From Pachypanchax playfairii (lineage: Eukaryota > Chordata > Actinopteri > Cyprinodontiformes > Aplocheilidae): a DNA stretch of 64,000 nt. The translations under genes and the position numbers were made by a program. The stretch spans positions 2,381,132-2,445,131 of the forward strand of contig SSNP01000044.1 of NCBI GenBank assembly GCA_006937955.1, in the 5' to 3' direction. The notes below the pieces were generated by a model. That model was not told the DNA's origin, did no database searches, and worked only from the letters and a program-made list of their open reading frames with translations. Of the stretch, positions 47,411 to 56,759 are shown piece after piece. Numbering within the stretch: the first letter of the stretch is position 1; each line of letters starts with the position of its first letter.

Positions 47411-47923
47411 TGATGAAGCACTTCGGCGCCAAGTAATAAAGACTACAAAAGAGGAAAGTGAACGCAAACGCCGACTGGGCTGAAGTTCTGCACCAAAAGT
47501 AAGTCACGCACACACAGCTGACACAGAGTCCAAAGAGAGAACAGCGGACCATGGAAAGATGAACCAAACAGACAAAGATTTCACCATTCAAAGACTGAGC
47601 GCTCAGGTGGAAGCACTGACGCAAGCGGTGGAAAGTCTGAAAGCGACGGCAACTCCTGTTCCAGGTCTCAAACCAAGAGACTTCAATCCCCAGACAGACA
47701 GAAAACCACGAGAGAAAGGGCTGCCAAGAATGTGCTTCCCGCTCCAACCCAGACTGTAACCACTGCTTTGTCTGTGGGGAGGAGGGACATCGTGCCGTAG
47801 GGTGTTTGAAGAGGACCAGGCCCTCGGGAAGAGGTCAGGGCAGAGGGACCACCCCTGATCGACCAATTGCAACAGTCCCACACGAAGAAAAAGGTAGAAA
47901 GAAAATCAGACAGAAAGATTGAT
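47411..47923 (+). pseudogene. Gypsy gag C-terminus with CCHC knuckle, frameshifted
   Basis: 47559-47680 reads 'DFTIQRLSAQVEALTQAVES', a coiled-coil-like stretch. After another shift, 47764-47815 reads 'CFVCGEEGHRAVGC', a canonical C-x2-C-x4-H-x4-C nucleocapsid knuckle. Stops at 47472 and near 47921 bound the pieces. Confidence 0.75.
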
Positions 47924-49540
47924 AATGGCTGTTCACAAGAGGCTTTTGACAGAAACATTTCACCTGGGTTAATAGCTCCTCTGGTAGGTCGACAATCCCT
48001 TCTCAAGTGTATAATGGCAGGTTACCTTGTAGCAGTGGTGCTGGATACAGGGGCAGGGGTTAGCTTTTTAGACCATACATGGCTAGATAAGTACCTACCT
48101 GACCAGCAGATTAAACCTTTGAGTGAGTTGATGGCTGATGAACTTAATGTAAAAGCAATAACAGGGGATTCAGTACCATATGACGGGCGGGTGGAGGTAG
48201 TTGTTAACCTAGAGGGCAACGATGACCCAGCCCTATCTATTCGCGTCCCTTTCCTTTTAAGCCGCCTTAAGCTGGAAAGACCCATTATAGGCTTTAATGT
48301 GATTCATGAGCTTGTTAAGGACAATGGGGGTAACTATAAACTTATTGAGCTAATGGGCAGGGCCCTGGGGATCAATGTCACAGCTGCAAGCACCCTAGTA
48401 AGTTTCATCCAGACTCAAAAGAGCACTGTACATGAGGCAGCCACTGTGAAAATAGGCTTTAAAGGTATAACTGTTCCTCCCCGTCAAGTAGCCTACATTA
48501 AATGTAAAGTTCCCGGAAGCTTTAACTCCACAGAGTCACTTGTGTTGTTTGAGCCTGTGCTAGGCAGTTTCCACCTAGAACCACTCAGTGTTGGGGAAGG
48601 ACTGTTACAGATCGAGAAGACTGACAGGCCGTACGTCAAAATACCGGTGTCAAACTATTCTGACCAAAAAGTGACCCTAGCCAGCTCAACAGTTTTAGGC
48701 TCTATTGAGACCATTACCAAAATAGTTGAGACAGACAACCCCAAAAACATGTGTGAATCAGTGCCACTTTTTACGAACAGTGTTGCCTCTGCATCTAAGA
48801 CCAGCCCAGACCAAGGGCCGCAGGACACAGCTCGTTGGCACCCTCGTGTAGACATTAGTCATTTAACATCAGAACAACAAAGTGAGGTAAAACAGATGTT
48901 ATTTGAGGAATCAGGTGCTTTTGCCCGAGATGACGGAGACATTGGTTACATTCCAAGTTTACAAATGGCCATCAATCTGAAAGATGACGTACCCGTCCAG
49001 CGCACATATGCCGCCATCCCAAAGCCACTATACAAAGAGGTAAAAGAGTACATTCAAGACTTACTTGCCAAAGGCTGGATTGTCAAGTCAAAGTCACCCT
49101 TTGCTGCACCTGTCGTATGTGTGAGGAAACGGGACGGCACACTGAGACTCTGTATCGACTACAGGTTGTTAAACCAGAAAACTGTGCCTGACCGCCATCC
49201 ACTTCCACGTATCCAAGACCTCCTGGATACGTTGGGTGGGCACAGCTGGTTCAGCATCCTGGACCAAGGGAAGGCGTACCATCAGGGGTACGTGGCTGAG
49301 GGCTCTCGCCACATGACCACCTTCATCTCACCCTGGGGACTGTACGAGTGGGTGAGGATTCCCTTCGGCCTCAGTAACGCGCCTGCAGCCTTCCAGCGTA
49401 GCATGGAAGAGATGCTCAACACTCTGCGTGACGACTGTTGTATACCTTACCTTGACGACATCCTTTGTTATTCTCAAAGTTTTACAGAACATGTCCAGGT
49501 GCTGCGCAAAGTCCTCAGAGCCCAACGTTGTGAAAATTAA
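47867..49540 (+). pseudogene. Gypsy-type pol: protease and reverse transcriptase, truncated
   Basis: A 557-codon open frame. Residues 44-75 hold the aspartic protease site (DTGA at 60-63), and about 390-550 hold the RT. The RT has 'SPFAAPVVCVRKRDGTLRLC', 'ILDQGKAYHQGYV' and 'FGLSNAPAAFQRSMEEML', with the catalytic YLDD at 528-531. It then stops: RNase H, integrase and a 3' LTR are all missing, cut near 49525. The RT part is unbroken, so the truncation may be fairly recent. The organisation matches Ty3/Gypsy elements of fish. Confidence 0.88.
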
Positions 49541-49559
49541 TTGTGTGAAGTTAAATAAA

Positions 49560-49632
49560 TCAGACGAGATCTGGACATGAAGGCAGCGCTCCGCTTGTTA
49601 ATTGCACTCCCTTTTATATTGTTTACAGATCA
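49560..49632 (+). pseudogene. Signal-peptide exon, copy 2, donor lost
   Basis: Repeats 45330-45402 with A-to-G changes at 49566 and 49593 (His to Arg in the encoded peptide) and G-to-A at 49629, which turns the donor GT into AT. Similarity stops sharply at both ends. It lies immediately after the truncated pol. Confidence 0.6.
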
Positions 49633-49771
49633 CATATTTTGACTGTTATCTAAGCCTCAACCTGGGGCCTGTAACACATGCATACCAAGCTGCTTCTTAG
49701 TGACAAGCTTGGCGGAGCGGTTGGGAAACCACATGTAGATTCGGGGTCAGTCAGGTGCGGCACACGCGTGC

Positions 49772-49791
49772 GCGCACACACACACACACAC
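49772..49791. repeat. (CA)n microsatellite
   Basis: About ten CA units following 'gcgtgcgcg'. Confidence 0.9.
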
Positions 49792-49819
49792 AAAAACCGC
49801 TCTATTGGCGATCATATGA

Positions 49820-49876
49820 TTGCATTTTCAGAAATCGCAATTTTGGTCATAAATTTATAAATCGTTCAGCCCTACT
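49820..49876 (-). mobile_element. hAT element, right terminus
   Basis: 'aaatcgttcagcccta' is the inverted form of the 44363 terminus, with 'agaaatcgcaatttt' inside. Together the two ends enclose 5.5 kb that includes the BED remnant, the exon copies and the Gypsy fragment. Confidence 0.72.
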
Positions 49877-50870
49877 GAAACCCGCCCCAAAGCAAATTGC
49901 TAACACATGATTGGTCCGAAAACTCTTTTATCAAGATAGACAGTTTTAGCTTGAGCAGTACAAGATGGGTTTGGAAAACTCCAAATCTCACGAGAATCCA
50001 TCTTGCAGCCCAAGGTTAATAACACACTGAGAGACACAGAAACCTTGGAGGTTGGCCTAGCTGCAGCATGCAGAGGGTGTCTTTGCTGATCCCCTCAGGC
50101 TCTGGAACTGGGGAAGCATCCATGCAGATCCCTTCAGAGAAACAGACTGATGGAGAAGCATTGCTCAACCTCCTCAGTAATTATATTGATATCAACTACC
50201 TTTTGGCCATAAAGCTTACCTTCAAAAAGTGGAGGTATTAGTTAGTGGGAGCAGATCAGCTTACATATTGACTGTTCCCCACCTGTGGCATCTCTGCGTC
50301 AAGGGACGGTGGGGCCGGGCCCCACCAGATGGTGCTGCAGAGCTCTATGAACTGTATGGGAGCGGGCTCGTTCTATATAAAGTAATATTGTCTACAAACC
50401 GATTCTGTTACCAAAAATATTCTGTTATAAACTATCTAAGTTTTTGTTACAATACTGACAAGCTCAGTAGGCCAAATTCTCTATAAACATTGTTTGGGGC
50501 CGGTTCTTGCCAGCCCCTTAACGTCTGTTTAAATGATGAGCATCTAAAATCACAGCATGCTCATTGTGCGCTCAGTGGAGAGCCATGGGGCACAAACGCT
50601 CCGGCCCCAAGCTCAAAATGTCACAATAACACACGTCACTTTTACGTTCCGTTAGAGAGAAGTGCGCAGCCATCCAGTGTCAGTTATTATTGCTAGCTAC
50701 CGAGATGGGGGGAAAAAATGAATGAAGTAGGCTAACTTTAGCACCCTGCCTCTTGAGCAGAAGGTAGGTGACAGAGGGAGGCAGTGGCAATAAAAATGGA
50801 GAGAATAAACACTGCTATGATTATTAAGGAAGCCTGCGATACTGTGGTAGCTCAGGTAGAGAGATTTTCA
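49877..50870. other. Non-coding stretch, nothing firm
   Basis: Contains the palindrome-like 'ggggccgggcccc' at 50310-50322. Short frames show no domain. Repeat class unassigned. Confidence 0.4.
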
Positions 50871-51370
50871 AATCAATCAATCAAAAATACTTTATTAATC
50901 CCCGAAGGGAAATTCAAGTGTTGTTGTAGCTCAGTTCTTTTTCAAGGAGCCATAGCTGTCTAGCTGTGGACAGGAAGGATCTCCTCTAGAGGTTTCTAGG
51001 TGTGGACAGGAAGGATCTCCTGTAGAGGGTTCTAGTTGTGGACAGGAAGGATCTCCTGTAGCGGTCTGTGCTGCAGCGGATTATGAAGAATCTTCTGACT
51101 GAAGATACCCTGTTGTTGAGTTACTGTGTTCTGAAGAGGATGATGAGGGTTCTCCATCATGTTCTTCATCCTCCTTTGGACAATCAACTCAAGAGACTCC
51201 AGTTCAGTCTCCATGACAGAATCAGTCCTCCTTATCCATCTGTTCAGCCTCTTCATGTCACTTGCTCTGATGCTGCTTCCCCAACAGGTGACTGCAGGTG
51301 TGATCAGCTGACAAACTCCTCTTCTTTTGCAGCTCCTCTTCAAATCTCTGTCTGCATATTTTGCAAGATT
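50871..51370 (-). pseudogene. Rex1/CR1-like LINE 3' end, copy 2
   Basis: On the minus strand 51370-51032 encodes the C-terminal region 'GVCQLITPAVTCWGSSIRAS', 'DMKRLNRWIRRTDSV' and 'NPLQEILPVHN'. The 3' UTR 'cttcggggattaataaag' and a short TTGA tail follow. Three imperfect 37-base units (about 50955-51065, 'gtggacaggaaggatctcct') form a small minisatellite at the end of the coding part. 5'-truncated. Confidence 0.8.
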
Positions 51371-52080
51371 GATCACTTTATAGCAGCACAGCTTGTGGAC
51401 TGCACCCTTTTCAGCAAGTTTAGCAAGTCATTTCCAAGTGCTGAATTAAAATATGAAACAAACATCTGGCCTATTGGAAATAAAATTAAACTTGAAACTG
51501 AACTGAAGTCTCTGTACACTCACAGAGTTGAATGCAGGAAATACCCAGTCTCTGCTGCAGGTGTTTTATGACAACAAACTACAGGATGCTTTATCTGAGA
51601 CTGTGTCGCTGCTCAAAATTATTATCACAACACCAATGAGCACTGCTGAGTAGGGTTGGACACCTAACATCCTGTTCTGGAACCGTTAAGGAGATGTTTG
51701 GAGTTTCATTCTTTTTTTCGGTTCCTAAATGACAATTATTAACATTATTCTTGACCGGCAGGAGAGTTTATGGTAAAAACAGGAATCTTCAAGACTTTGA
51801 TCCGTCACTCATGCAGAGCGACGAGAGAGATCGTCTGATCGGCAGTCTGATCAACAACCTCAGCCGCGGAACAGCGGCTCAGGCTGAAAAACATGTCAGT
51901 CAAACAAAATAAGTCAGTGGGACTCTTCAATGATTTGATAGTGAACCCTGCTTCTGATTAACGGAAAAATTCAAACAGCCAAACCAATGTTAAGTACGCA
52001 AACGCGCGTTGCAAATTTTCATTTGGTACGCCTTTTATATTTTGAATCCGCTTGCGTACAGCTTTTGTGCACCCTTGTGA
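51371..52080. other. Non-coding stretch with one odd open segment
   Basis: 51756-51911 is open for 52 codons and reads 'NLQDFDPSLMQSDERDRLIG' then 'SLINNLSRGTAAQAEKHVSQ' before a stop, with coding-like composition. I do not recognise it. It could be an exon scrap or chance. The rest is unassigned. Confidence 0.3.
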
Positions 52081-52578
52081 CGCCACTCGAAAGTCTGGCT
52101 TCATTTTAATTTACAAAAGGATGGATTTGCATGTTGCAACACCTGTGATAAACTTATTAGTGCCAAAGGAGGATGTACAACAAACATGACAAAACACCTT
52201 CAGCAGCTGCATGGTGTGGTGACGAGTATACTGTGTTTGTTGTGTTATGTCACTCTTCTGCTCCGATCGCTTACTCCACTTCAGACAGTAAGCCAGTACA
52301 TGAAAATTATGATTGTTTTATTCTTCACAGACTAGCTTAGTTGCTAAAACTGTGTCAAATTTGTTCATAGTTATTAAACGCTCGCAGAGTGACGCTAGCA
52401 TAAGCCAGTCTGCTGCTATGTTCACTGGGCAGAGACCCCGGCCAGTAATTAGACAAACCCCATTCACCATGGCAACAAGGGAAAAGCTGTCAGCAGAGCA
52501 AATTACCAAGTGCCATAGAAAAGTAACGGAGTATGTGGTAAAAAGGCTGCATCTGCGATGTAGAGTCGTGCACATTTA
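52081..52578 (+). pseudogene. hAT (ZBED-type) transposase N-terminal exons
   Basis: Exon one from 52081 reads RHSKVWLHFNLQKDGFACC then 'NTCDKLISAKGGCTTNMTK' and 'HLQQLHG', a BED zinc finger with C-x2-C (52135, 52144) and H-x4-H (52195, 52210). A likely acceptor 'ttcttcacag' ends at 52330. The next exon carries 'PVIRQTPFTMATREKLSAEQ' and 'KVTEYVVKRLH', matching the region after the finger in these transposases. A TGA sits directly before 52081, and a Harbinger element interrupts at 52579. The catalytic domain is not found. Confidence 0.75.
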
Positions 52579-53213
52579 TGGTGCGTTCACTCTGGCCCAA
52601 CCGTCAACATCAGAAGCGGCAAGTTTACATGTAAAGTCTATGGTGGAGTGTGTCAGACAGACGTCAACGGCTCTGTGGCAATTTATGAGCGTCAACTTTT
52701 CAAGCTTTTCGAGCGTTTTAGGCGTTGACGCTTGAAAAGCTCGAAACGCAGAAAGTTCAGCAAGCTGAACTTTTGATGCTCTTAATGCTCTTGAAGCGGC
52801 ATGTCAACCAATTAGAGCATCTCATCGTATTGACGTACCTGAATGAAGCAGGAAGTCTTCAAACAGGGTGCAGGACAGACGGAAGTAGCGCTGGAAGCAA
52901 ACCTCATCCATATGTAGCTCCTGGAGCAAATGGTTTAACTTCTCAAACTCAGAACGCATCTGAAGAATGGGCTGTATCCACAAACGGAGTAAATAAAGCA
53001 AAGCCACTCTCTCTATAGGATCTGCAATAGCTCAGAACCTCTGATAACAAAGGAAGCCCTGCCTACGCGCTCTTTTTAACAGTCAGGCGTTACGAGCTTC
53101 AACGCCTACGTGCTCTGACTGGCAGGCATTACGAGCTTCAACTTTCAAGCGTCAAACTTGGAGCTTTATGAGCGTTGCTTGATGTTGACAAAGTAGCCGG
53201 TGTGAACGCACCA
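52579..53213 (-). mobile_element. PIF/Harbinger element with transposase fragment
   Basis: TTA duplications (52576-52578, 53214-53216) flank the ends TGGTGCGTTCAC, exactly inverted at the right (GTGAACGCACCA). The outer 12 bases are perfect and the next few nearly so. A 3-base TTA/TWA target is the PIF/Harbinger signature. The body is 635 bases. It carries a minus-strand transposase scrap (52822-53007) and so is a deletion derivative, not a random MITE. Confidence 0.88.
52822..53007 (-). pseudogene. Harbinger transposase N-terminal fragment
   Basis: The 61-codon minus-strand frame contains 'ELHMDEVCFQRYFRLSCTLF' and 'EDFLLHSGTSI', matching the start of Harbinger transposases, where '(R)FxxYFRLS...FxxLLxxxGPxI' precedes the DDE domain. 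The catalytic domain has been deleted. Confidence 0.75.
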
Positions 53214-53216
53214 TTA

Positions 53217-53839
53217 GGCAACCAAATTAAACTGTCAAGTCACCTGGCAATGTGAGCAAATAAAAATGTAGTTTGTCATTAACTGGTAAATTGTATAAAT
53301 CATGCTCAGTTGGTCGGAACTACTTCTTCTTCCACCTAGCAAAGTGCGTGACGTTACAGTATAAAAGCAGAAGGACGCAGAGCGGCGCTGCTCACCTGTT
53401 GCTGCAGTCCGCTTGCTGTCAGCTAGAATTAACACGGCAGAACAAAGCATGCTATGTGCTTTTACACCGACAGGATCTGTGCAGTCTACTGGGTGTACTA
53501 TCGAAATAAAAGCACTATCTTCCAGTCAAGGGTTACAGATGGTGTGTGGAATATTAACTTTCCTTCTCCAAATGGATGCAGTAACTCAGTGTTCCTGTCC
53601 TTAAAATTACTGAACCAACACGTGGAAACACTATAAATATGAAATATTTAAAAATAAATCATTAGACAGAATATGAAGATGTCATGATCAGAGAGAGGAG
53701 AGGAAGGATCAGGTTGCGAGGGTGAAACAGACATCCCTCTTGAAACCCTTCAAGGATCCAGGTAGGACAGAATGTGGAGTTGTTGAGACTTTTTGCACCA
53801 TTTCATAATTGCTGAAAGTGATTTAAATCATCTGGTATA
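53217..53839. other. Non-coding stretch with TATA-like and poly(A)-like signals
   Basis: 'cagtataaaagcag' at about 53359 and 'gaaataaaagc' at about 53500 have LTR or promoter spacing, but I found no TG...CA ends with a duplication. It probably includes more of the hAT remnant that flanks the Harbinger and Tc1 insertions. Confidence 0.35.
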
Positions 53840-53841
53840 TA

Positions 53842-55459
53842 CAGTGGGGCAAAAAAGTATTTAGTCAGCCACCAATTGTGTAAGTTCTCCCACTTAAAAA
53901 GATCAGAGAGGCCTGTAATTTTCATCATAGGTATACCTCAACTATGAGAGACAAAATGAGGAAAAAAAATCCAGAAAATCACATTGTCTGATTTTTAAAG
54001 AATTTATTTGCAAATTATGGTGGAAAATAAGTATTTGGTCACCTACAAACAAGTACGATTTCTGGCTTTCACAGACCTGTAACTTCTTTAAGAGGCTTCT
54101 CGGTCCTCCACTCGTTACCTGTATTAATGGCACCTGTGTGAACTCGTTATCAGTATAAAAGACACCTGTCCACAACCTCAAACAGTCACGCTCCAAACTC
54201 CACTATGGCCAAGACCAAAGAGCTGTCAAAGGACACCAGAAACAAAATTGTAGACCTTCACCAGGCTGGGAAGACTGAATCTGCAGTACGTAAGCAGCTT
54301 GGTGTGAAGAAATCAACTGTGGGAGCAATTATTAGAAAATGGAAGACATACAAGACCACTGATAATCTCCCTCGATCTGGGGCTCCACGCAAGTTCTCAC
54401 CCCGTGGGGTCAAAATGATCACAAGAACGGTGAGCAAAAATCCCAGAACCACACGGAGGGACCTAGTGAATGACCTGCAGAGAGCTGGGACCAAAGTAAC
54501 AAAGGCTACCATCAGTAACACACTACGCCGCCAGGGACTCAAATCCTGCAGTGCCAGACGTGTCCCCCTGCTGAAGCCAGGACACGTCCAGGCCCGTCTG
54601 CGGTTTGCTAGAGAGCATTTGGATGATCCAGAAGAGGATTGGGAGAACATCATATGGTCAGATGAAACCAAAATAGAACTTTTTGGTAGAAACTCAACTT
54701 GTCGTGTTTGGAGGGGAAAGAATGCTGAGTTGGATCCAAAGAACACCATACCTACTGTAAAGCATGGGGGTGGAAACATCATGCTTTGGGGCTGTTTTTC
54801 TGCAAGGGGACCAGGACGACTGATCCGTGTAAAGGAAAGAATGAATGGGGCCATGTATCGTAAGATTTTGAGTGAAAACCTCCTTCCATCAGCAAGGGCA
54901 TTGAAAATGAGACGTGGCTGGGTCTTTCAGCATGACAATGATCCCAAACACACCGCCCGGGCAACGAAGGAGTGGCTTCGTAAGAAGCATTTCAAGGTCC
55001 TGGAGTGGCCTAGCCAGTCTCCAGATCTCAACCCCATAGAAAATCTCTGGAGGGAGTTGAAAGTCCGTGTTGNNNNNNNNNNNNNNNNNCCAGCGTCAGC
55101 CCCAAAACATCACTGCTCTAGAGGAGATCTGCATGGAGGAATGGGCCAAAATACCAGCAACAGTGTGTGAAAACCTTGTGAAGACTTACAGAAAACGTTT
55201 GACCTCTGTCATTGCCAACAAAGGCTATATAACAAAGTATTGAGATTAACTTTTGTTATTGACCAAATACTTATTTTCCACCATAATTTGCAAATAAATT
55301 CTTTAAAAATCAGACAATGTGATTTTCTGGATTTTTTTTCCTCATTTTGTCTCTCATAGTTGAGGTATACCTATGATGAAAATTACAGGCCTCTCTGATC
55401 TTTTTAAGTGGGAGAACTTACACAATTGGTGGCTGACTAAATACTTTTTTGCCCCACTG
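53842..55459 (+). mobile_element. Tc1 element, copy 1 (with an assembly gap)
   Basis: TA (53840-53841, 55460-55461) flanks CAGTGGGGCAAAAAAGTATT, repeated inverted at the right end. The inverted repeats run about 215 bases, nearly perfect, so they are of the long fish Tc1 type. One transposase gene lies between. A 17-N gap (55073-55089) falls inside it. Nearly identical to 56760-58359. Confidence 0.96.
54205..55243 (+). CDS. Tc1 transposase, copy 1, frame broken by N gap
   Basis: Starts MAKTKELSKDTRNKIV and matches copy 2 except for a few residues: 'AVRKQLG' for 'AIGKQLG', 'RKFSP' for 'RKISP' and 'SVIANK' for 'SLIANK'. Paired-like helix-turn-helix region 1-110; catalytic D153 (WSDET), D244 (QHDND) and E279 (PIENLW). 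At 55073 there are 17 Ns where copy 2 has a single base, so downstream sequence falls out of frame on paper. With a one-base gap the stop at 55241-55243 would be in frame. I treat the break as a likely assembly artefact, not a mutation. Confidence 0.85.
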
Positions 55460-55461
55460 TA

Positions 55462-55645
55462 GGTATTTATTTGTTGTAGTCAAATGAGAACAGCCACTTA
55501 AACTAATTTTAAAACGTAATTTTCCAAAAAGAACTTTTTCTTTTGCAAAGTATCGGTATTAGATCGGTATCGCCGATACTGGTCTGAAATTTACTTGGTA
55601 TCGGATCGGAAAGAACATTTGTGGTATTGCACATCACTAGCTAGA
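55462..55645. mobile_element. hAT-type right terminus
   Basis: 'tcggtatcgccgatactgg', 'cttggtatcggatcgg' and 'attgcacatcactag' are the end of a widespread fish hAT family. It could be the far end of the hAT whose BED exon lies at 52081, which would put the Harbinger element and Tc1 copy 1 inside that hAT. Its left end was not found. Confidence 0.55.
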
Positions 55646-55855
55646 AGGGTGTTGAGGTTTTTATCCATCGATCCCGGTGATGGGACAGCCAATGGTGACG
55701 TGGAGCTCATCTAGCACAGCTGTTAGATGTTGTCTGTGATGAGCTGCTGACACCTGCCAGTAACGTCACAACACCACTTATCTCCAAGAGGAGCCACATT
55801 ATTTGTTTGCATTTCTTTTTTGTTTTCTTGTTTTTGTTTTCTAGCAGGCGTGTTG

Positions 55856-56620
55856 TGTCAGGAGTCTGGGTTTTGGGCCTTTGTTTTGCTGTCTTTATTT
55901 TATATTTCCAGCTGTTAGTTTTCTCCCACTTTCTCTTCCCATTCCCTCCTCTGTTTTTCTTCATTACTGTTTGTGGTGCTGCAGAGTCCAGCTGGCATTC
56001 ATGCTGATTACTTGGATCGGTTTTGCCAGCAGGCACACCTGTGAATCATCAAGCTCAATCATGTCCTGTATAAAGAGCAGGATTGCTCCACAAACCAACG
56101 CCAGACCGTTGAGATTCATCCCGGTGACTGTGCCTCATGAATCAGGCTAAGTTAAGTATTCTAGTTAAAGTTAAGTCTGTTCATGTTGAGCTTGTTCCTT
56201 CTGTTGAAGGTTATTGCTTCACCATGCCTTGGAATCACTTTTTGGATTATCACTGTTTTGTGCCTGCTGGAACCATTCTGCCACAACTCATCTCCTCCAT
56301 AACCACCAAGCCCTGCCTGCTCTCACCACTTGCCTGCCTCTGAACCTGCACCTCTCTTGCTCCTTGGTTCGGCTTGCTCAGGCTCCCCCTCCCCTTCTGC
56401 ACGTGGACCTCTGGATCACATAAGCCCTTTCCATATCATCATCTCTGGATCCCTGCTCTGCACTAACTCCCCTTTCGTCTTGTTACAGATTGCCATAGCC
56501 ATTGTCTGCCACGTCACTGTACATTGATCACATTCACCTTTTGTAAATAAACACCTTTTTACTGAACGCTGTGATTGTCTGGGTTTCAGCAATTGAGTCT
56601 GGCCTTATACAATCATGACA
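55856..56620 (+). mobile_element. Solo LTR with GTGTTG duplication
   Basis: The 765-base unit TGTCAGGAGTCTGG...CAATCATGACA has GTGTTG on both sides (55850-55855, 56621-56626). It has a TATA box 'ctgtataaagag' near 56068, a poly(A) signal AATAAA at 56546-56551, and a short U5. No internal retroelement genes remain. It lies between the two Tc1 copies. Confidence 0.87.
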
Positions 56621-56759
56621 GTGTTGACTGTATCTACAGTCCCTACCAGAGTTCACTGGTTACTAATTGTTACCTAAAGCTGTCACCATTTTATAAAACA
56701 GGCCTATTGCCTTGAAATTATGCTCATATTTCATGGTGCCAAAATTAGAAATTGACATA

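Noticed and set aside
53270..53640. Possible solo LTR (TATA-like and poly(A)-like signals)
   Set aside because: No TG...CA ends with a matching target duplication could be found.
54258..54854. 198-codon minus-strand open frame in Tc1 copy 1, and its twin at 57175-57771
   Set aside because: It is the antisense shadow of the transposase gene and shows no domain of its own.
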